From: an uncultured Collinsella sp.
GTDB lineage: Bacteria; Actinomycetota; Coriobacteriia; Coriobacteriales; Coriobacteriaceae
Assembly: GCA_900765115.1 (NCBI GenBank)
Contig: CAAFQK010000047.1
Coordinates: 1 to 7,682, forward strand
Reading direction: 5' to 3'
DNA length: 7,682 nt
Part shown: positions 4,814 through 7,682 of the stretch, piece after piece
Numbering within the stretch: the stretch's first letter is position 1
How the letters are laid out: each line of letters begins with the position of its first letter
Translations under genes and position numbers: made by a program
The notes under the pieces: model-generated
The model's input: only the letters and a program-made list of their open reading frames with translations
Told to the model about the DNA's origin: nothing
Database searches by the model: none

Positions 4814-5431
4814 ATGACAGAAGCAGAAGCCATCGCTAAGCGCATAGAGAGCTTCGGCGCCGGCAAGGCCTTCACAGCCGCCGACTTCTCCGACGTCGCA
4901 GGCCGACGCAATGCTGCCAACGCGCTCGGGCGCTTGCATGCAAAGGGAGGGATCGCCCGCGCCATCCGCGGCGTCTACTACGCGCCGGAGCGCAGCGCGC
5001 TCATGGGCACCGAGGTGCCGGCCAGCGCCGACGAGGTCGTGCGCGCCGTCGCCCGTGCCAACAAGTGGATCGTCGCACCGTCCGGCGACGCGGCGCTCAA
5101 TGCGCTGGGCCTCGACACGCAGGTGCCCGCTAAGCTCGTCTACGTCAGCAGCGGTCCGTACAAGCGCTACGAGTACGGGCCGTACGATATCGAGCTCCGG
5201 CACCGCGCCAACCGCGACCTGCTCGACTGCTCGCAGATCACCTGCACCATCGTGCAGGCCCTCAAGGCGCTCGGACGCGAGAACGTGGGCGACGAGGAAA
5301 TCGGAACGCTCGCGCGCAACCTCACGGAGGAGCAGGCCGGCGCGTTCCTGGAAGAGTCGGCGGGGCTCACATCCTGGGTCGCCGACGCCGCGAAGAAGAT
5401 ATGGGAGGCGAAGCATGGACAGGATCGCTAG
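4814..5431 (+). CDS. AbiEi-like antitoxin (DUF6088 type)
   Basis: The antitoxin half of a type IV-like toxin-antitoxin/abortive infection module, 205 aa. Residues about 5-57 form a winged helix (FTAADFSDVAGRRNAANALG, then LHAKGGIARAIRGVYYAP), the DNA-binding part typical of AbiEi. Residues 70-135 (ADEVVRAVARANKWIVAPSG, LNALGLDTQVPAKLVYVSSG, YDIELRHRANRD) match the central region of DUF6088/AbiEi-like proteins. The start has AAGGAGG six bases upstream. Its last 17 bases overlap the toxin gene, the usual antitoxin-first coupled order. In the family the antitoxin does not contact the toxin; it represses the operon and counters toxicity indirectly. The palindrome at 4768-4799 is its likely target. 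The family assignment comes from sequence style plus the unmistakable toxin partner. Confidence 0.86.
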   Translation: MTEAEAIAKRIESFGAGKAFTAADFSDVAGRRNAANALGRLHAKGGIARAIRGVYYAPERSALMGTEVPASADEVVRAVARANKWIVAPSGDAALNALGLDTQVPAKLVYVSSGPYKRYEYGPYDIELRHRANRDLLDCSQITCTIVQALKALGRENVGDEEIGTLARNLTEEQAGAFLEESAGLTSWVADAAKKIWEAKHGQDR

Positions 5432-6410
5432 GGCCTCGACCGGCGAGCGCAGACTGGTCTTCGAGGCCGCCGCGCAGAGGATGGCGCTCGCGCCGGCCGT
5501 CGTCGAGAAGGACTTCTGGGTGTGCTACACCTTGGACCACCTTTTCCACAGAAGTGGCTTCGCCGAGTCCATGGTGTTCAAGGGCGGCACGAGCCTGTCG
5601 AAGGCTTTCGGGCTCATCGAGCGCTTCTCGGAGGACATCGACCTCATACTCGATTGGCGACTCCTGGGCTACGGCGAGGACGAGCCGTGGGAGCCGCGCA
5701 GCAACTCGGCGCAGGAGCGGTTCAAGGCCGACAGCATCGAGCGCACGAACGCCTTCCTGGCCGACGCCTTCGTCCCGAAGCTCAGGGCTACGCTCTCCGA
5801 GTCCCTCGGCACCGAAGCGTCCGTCAGGTGCGGGGCCGAGGAGGAGACCGTGTACTTCGACTACCCGCGCTCCTACGAGTCGGCGGGCACGCTCGACACC
5901 ATCAAGCTGGAGATAGGACCCATGGCGGCATGGTCGCCCTCCGAGGAGGCGGCGATAACCCCGTACGCGGCGGACGTGGTTCCGTTCGGGCCCGAGCTGT
6001 CGACCACGGTGCGCACCGCGAGTCCCGAGCGCACGTTCTGGGAGAAGGCCACCATCCTGCACCAGGAGGCCAACAGGCCCGAGGGCAAGGCTATGCCCAG
6101 GCGCTACTCCCGCCATTACTACGACATGTACCGCCTCGGCCACTCGTTCGTGCTCGGCCGCGCCGTAGCGCAGCCCGATCTCCTCGAACAGGTCGTCAGG
6201 TTCAAAGAGAAGTTCTACCGCACGCCGTGGGCCAAGCTGGCCGACGCGAGGCCCGGCACGCTCAGGCTCGCCCCTCCAAAGGGCAGGCTCGACGAGCTGG
6301 CGGCCGATTACGCCTCGATGAGGCCGATGCTGTTCGGCAGCTACCCGAGCATCGATGAGATAGTCGCCTACATGGCGGAGCTCGAGGAGACCATCAACGG
6401 GCTAAGCTGA
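5415..6410 (+). CDS. AbiEii nucleotidyltransferase toxin
   Basis: A DNA polymerase beta-like nucleotidyltransferase of 331 aa, the toxin of the AbiE system; family members block growth, and studied relatives transfer nucleotides to RNA such as tRNA. Signature motifs are present: VFKGGTSLSK at 54-63, FSEDIDLIL at 71-79 with the metal-binding pair D74 and D76, an acidic strand IKLEIG at 163-168 and FWEKATILH at 208-216 with K211. RHYYDMYRL at 233-241 is the usual helix near the C-terminal part. None of the key residues appears lost. ATG 5415 has GGAGG six bases upstream and overlaps the antitoxin end by 17 bases. The gene is full length for the family. Its stop overlaps, tail to tail, the small gene on the other strand. 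Likely roles are phage defence by abortive infection and stabilisation of the element. Confidence 0.93.
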   Translation: MDRIARASTGERRLVFEAAAQRMALAPAVVEKDFWVCYTLDHLFHRSGFAESMVFKGGTSLSKAFGLIERFSEDIDLILDWRLLGYGEDEPWEPRSNSAQERFKADSIERTNAFLADAFVPKLRATLSESLGTEASVRCGAEEETVYFDYPRSYESAGTLDTIKLEIGPMAAWSPSEEAAITPYAADVVPFGPELSTTVRTASPERTFWEKATILHQEANRPEGKAMPRRYSRHYYDMYRLGHSFVLGRAVAQPDLLEQVVRFKEKFYRTPWAKLADARPGTLRLAPPKGRLDELAADYASMRPMLFGSYPSIDEIVAYMAELEETINGLS

Positions 6411-6699
6411 TCAAGGGCGCCCCAATTCCGGGCGCCTGCCGGAATCGAAGAGGCGGGGCGGGCAACGCGACGGCTTTCCCGCCGAGAGCGGAGCGTTCCC
6501 TTTCGACGGGCGGCGTTGAGAACAGGCTCTTCTCGCTTATCGACCTCAGGGCCAGGGTGCCCTCGACGTCGAGCGGGTCCAGCTGGTCGGCGTGCGCCAG
6601 GGACTCGAGCAGCTGGTCCAAGCCCCTTGCCAGCCTCCCCGCATCGCTCACGGCATCGATCAGCTCGATGCGCTCCATCTTCTCTTCGTAGCCCATCAT
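6394..6699 (-). CDS. Small protein of unknown function
   Basis: I do not recognise this 101-aa protein. The ATG at 6699 has a strong AAGGAGG seven bases upstream, the best evidence that it is real. Residues about 5-60 (EEKMERIELIDAVSDAGRLA, then LDQLLESLAHADQLDPLDVE and ALRSISEKSLF) look like an acidic, amphipathic helical domain similar in style to small accessory or phage-type proteins. From about residue 61 the sequence becomes Pro/Ala/Arg-rich and loses that character, which may mean the real domain ends there or that a frameshift extended the tail. It is convergent with the toxin gene and overlaps its end by 17 bases, so the two transcripts would be antisense at their 3' ends. No signal peptide or membrane segment is visible. 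Confidence 0.6.
   Translation of the reverse strand: MMGYEEKMERIELIDAVSDAGRLARGLDQLLESLAHADQLDPLDVEGTLALRSISEKSLFSTPPVERERSALGGKAVALPAPPLRFRQAPGIGAPLISLAR
6416..6436 (+). terminator. Hairpin after the AbiE operon
   Basis: GGCGCCC (6416-6422) pairs perfectly with GGGCGCC (6430-6436) around a 7-base loop, six bases past the toxin stop. There is no T-run, so it may only be a weak or factor-dependent terminator. It lies inside the last codons of the opposing small gene. Confidence 0.35.
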
Positions 6700-7249
6700 C
6701 TGCTTTCCTCCTTCTCTCAACGGACGTGTTGCACAGCCCTGTAGCCGTTCCGCGCGGAGGGCCGCCCCGCCGCCAGCGGTCCCGCGCGCATATCGGCCGC
6801 AAGCGGCACGGGAAAGCCGTCCGTCCCGATTCATGCTGCGGCACTGCAACCTGAGGTCACGCCGCCGTCCCCGCCGCGATATCATCACCAATCCCCCCCA
6901 CGAGAGCCCCAGCAACCGCCGACGGGTCGCATCCCATGCCCGGAGGGTCTCGGCGCCCACGCCGGATTCCATGCCGCACGCCTCCGCCCCTCCGACCCGA
7001 AACCCGCCCCGGCGCTCCTTGGACGCGCAGGGTCGCACGCCGGCGGGCGGCCAGCAAGGGCCGCGACACTTTTTCGGGTTCTTCGCCCCATGCGCTCCGC
7101 GCGCGAACAACGCGAAAAACTGCCGTCGGGAGACTTCTACAACCACGCCCGACTTCGCTTCCTCCCTTGCAGGCACGCCCGCGCTGCATGCGACTCACGC
7201 GGCGCAAGGCACGCCACAGGGACGGGCCTCAGAGTCTAAGGAGCAAGAC
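6700..7249. other. 550-bp intergenic region without a supported gene
   Basis: Several long frames cross this stretch on both strands but none has a ribosome site or family resemblance; they are typical of G+C-rich DNA. The visible structure is an imperfect 17-bp inverted repeat at 7070-7119. Promoters for the small gene to the left and the YraN-like gene to the right must lie here, but no clear -35/-10 pair was found for either. Confidence 0.6.
7070..7119. repeat. 17-bp imperfect inverted repeat
   Basis: TTTTTCGGGTTCTTCGC (7070-7086) and GCGAACAACGCGAAAAA (7103-7119) are reverse complements at 15 of 17 positions, with a 16-base loop. It lies about 130 bases upstream of the YraN-like gene. 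It could be a leader hairpin, an operator or a mobile-repeat fragment. Each arm places its T-run at the 5' side when read on its own strand, so it is not a normal terminator. Confidence 0.55.
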
Positions 7250-7621
7250 ATGAACGACATGAAGGAAAAGGCGATGGGCGCGGTCAAGGCCTTCCTCGAG
7301 CGCAAGGGCTACGAGATCGTCGACGAGGCCTGGCAGGGGCCCGAGGGCATCGGCGGGATCGACCTCGTGGCGGTGGACGAGGACGGGACCCTGGTCTTCA
7401 TCGACGCCACGGTCCGCATCGGGACGGACGGCTTCCCCGAGGCCCACAGGGCGCGCGGGCTGCGCGAGGCGCTGGCGGCGACGTGGCTCGCCGGCAACGG
7501 CGACGACTACGCCGACACCCCGGTCCGCTTCGACGAGGTGGCGATGATGGTCGTCAAGGAGAACCGAGCGCTCCTGCGCCACCACGTCAACTGCTTCGGC
7601 GAGATGGAGCCGCTCTCCTAG
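7250..7621 (+). CDS. YraN-like (UPF0102) nuclease-fold protein, altered active site
   Basis: A 123-aa protein resembling the YraN/UPF0102 branch of the PD-(D/E)XK nuclease fold: a helix with LERKGYEIVDEAW (16-28), then GGIDLVAVDEDGTLVFIDAT (35-54) and VR. In standard members the last part reads GEIDLI...FVEVKxR. Here D38 is kept, the glutamate of VEVK is D52, and the catalytic lysine position is T54; the first E of GEID is G36. The fold is probably kept, but cleavage activity is doubtful (inference). The start has AAGGAG six bases upstream; MKEKAMG nine bases later is an alternative. It is alone, followed by GC-rich hairpins. Standard YraN has no settled function beyond proposed DNA or recombination-related roles. 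Whether it belongs to the element or the chromosome is unclear. Confidence 0.75.
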   Translation: MNDMKEKAMGAVKAFLERKGYEIVDEAWQGPEGIGGIDLVAVDEDGTLVFIDATVRIGTDGFPEAHRARGLREALAATWLAGNGDDYADTPVRFDEVAMMVVKENRALLRHHVNCFGEMEPLS

Positions 7622-7633
7622 GCGGCGCGTCCG

Positions 7634-7677
7634 GCCCCGGGCTCCCGGGGGCGGGCTTTCCCCCAAACCCGCCCCCC
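7634..7677 (+). terminator. GC-rich hairpins after the YraN-like gene
   Basis: Two alternative hairpins can form: CCCCGG with CCGGGG (about 7635-7650) and GGGGGCGGG (7647-7655) with CCCGCCCCC (7668-7676). The second has a 12-base loop containing CTTT. There is no clean T-run, so this is a probable but unproven terminator starting 13 bases after the stop. Confidence 0.4.
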
Positions 7678-7682
7678 TTACC

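Noticed and set aside
4658..4817. Read-through of the first MobC frame to 4817
   Set aside because: After about residue 67 the frame is Ser/Arg-rich and unlike the family, while the -1 frame carries the expected C-terminus.
6700..7176. N-terminal extension of the small - strand gene to 7176
   Set aside because: The extension has noncoding composition, and a strong ribosome site marks the internal ATG at 6699.
7229..7666. 145-codon - strand ORF opposite the YraN-like gene
   Set aside because: It is antisense to a recognisable fold with its own ribosome site; Val/Leu/Arg-rich shadow.

Overview
The window is G+C-rich, has strong AGGAGG-type ribosome binding sites, and carries genes that look most like those of gut Coriobacteriia (Eggerthella/Gordonibacter/Collinsella relatives). 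That taxonomic guess rests on protein style and composition only. The region is accessory DNA: an insertion sequence beside what looks like a small integrative, perhaps mobilizable, element with an abortive-infection/toxin-antitoxin cargo.

Layout. 1-104: probable tail of an upstream + strand gene and its GC-rich terminator. 229-1521 (-): intact IS30-family transposase; a 36-bp palindrome (1575-1610) lies just upstream of it. 1611-2447: about 840 bp without a convincing protein gene. Its first 240 bp are about 38% G+C by hand count, and it holds a possible micro-ORF, a foldable segment, a strong terminator and at least eight copies of a (G/A)CGGGAATAAT-type repeat. 2448-2861 (-): Cro/CI-like (XRE) repressor. 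2862-3000: divergent control region with a promoter on each strand and three GTAC-N6-GTAC operators. 3001-4276 (+): excisionase-like protein and tyrosine integrase, overlapping. 4278-4657 (+): MobC-like relaxosome accessory gene broken by a one-base frameshift. 4768-6410 (+): AbiEi-like antitoxin and AbiEii nucleotidyltransferase toxin, overlapping, behind a 32-bp palindrome. 6394-6699 (-): small unrecognised protein, tail to tail with the toxin. 6700-7249: no supported gene, one long imperfect inverted repeat. 7250-7621 (+): YraN-like nuclease-fold protein lacking the catalytic lysine.

How it may work together (inference). The XRE protein would bind the GTAC-N6-GTAC sites, limit its own transcription through the site inside its promoter, and hold xis-int silent through the two sites in and just after the rightward promoter. 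Derepression would allow excision. The AbiE pair would stabilise the element and/or give phage defence, probably autoregulated through the palindrome over its -10 region. No relaxase is present and the MobC frame is broken, so transfer would need partners from outside the window. Neither attachment site could be placed.

The most unusual non-coding features are the CGGGAATAAT repeat family and the three-operator switch. I found no wholly new gene system.
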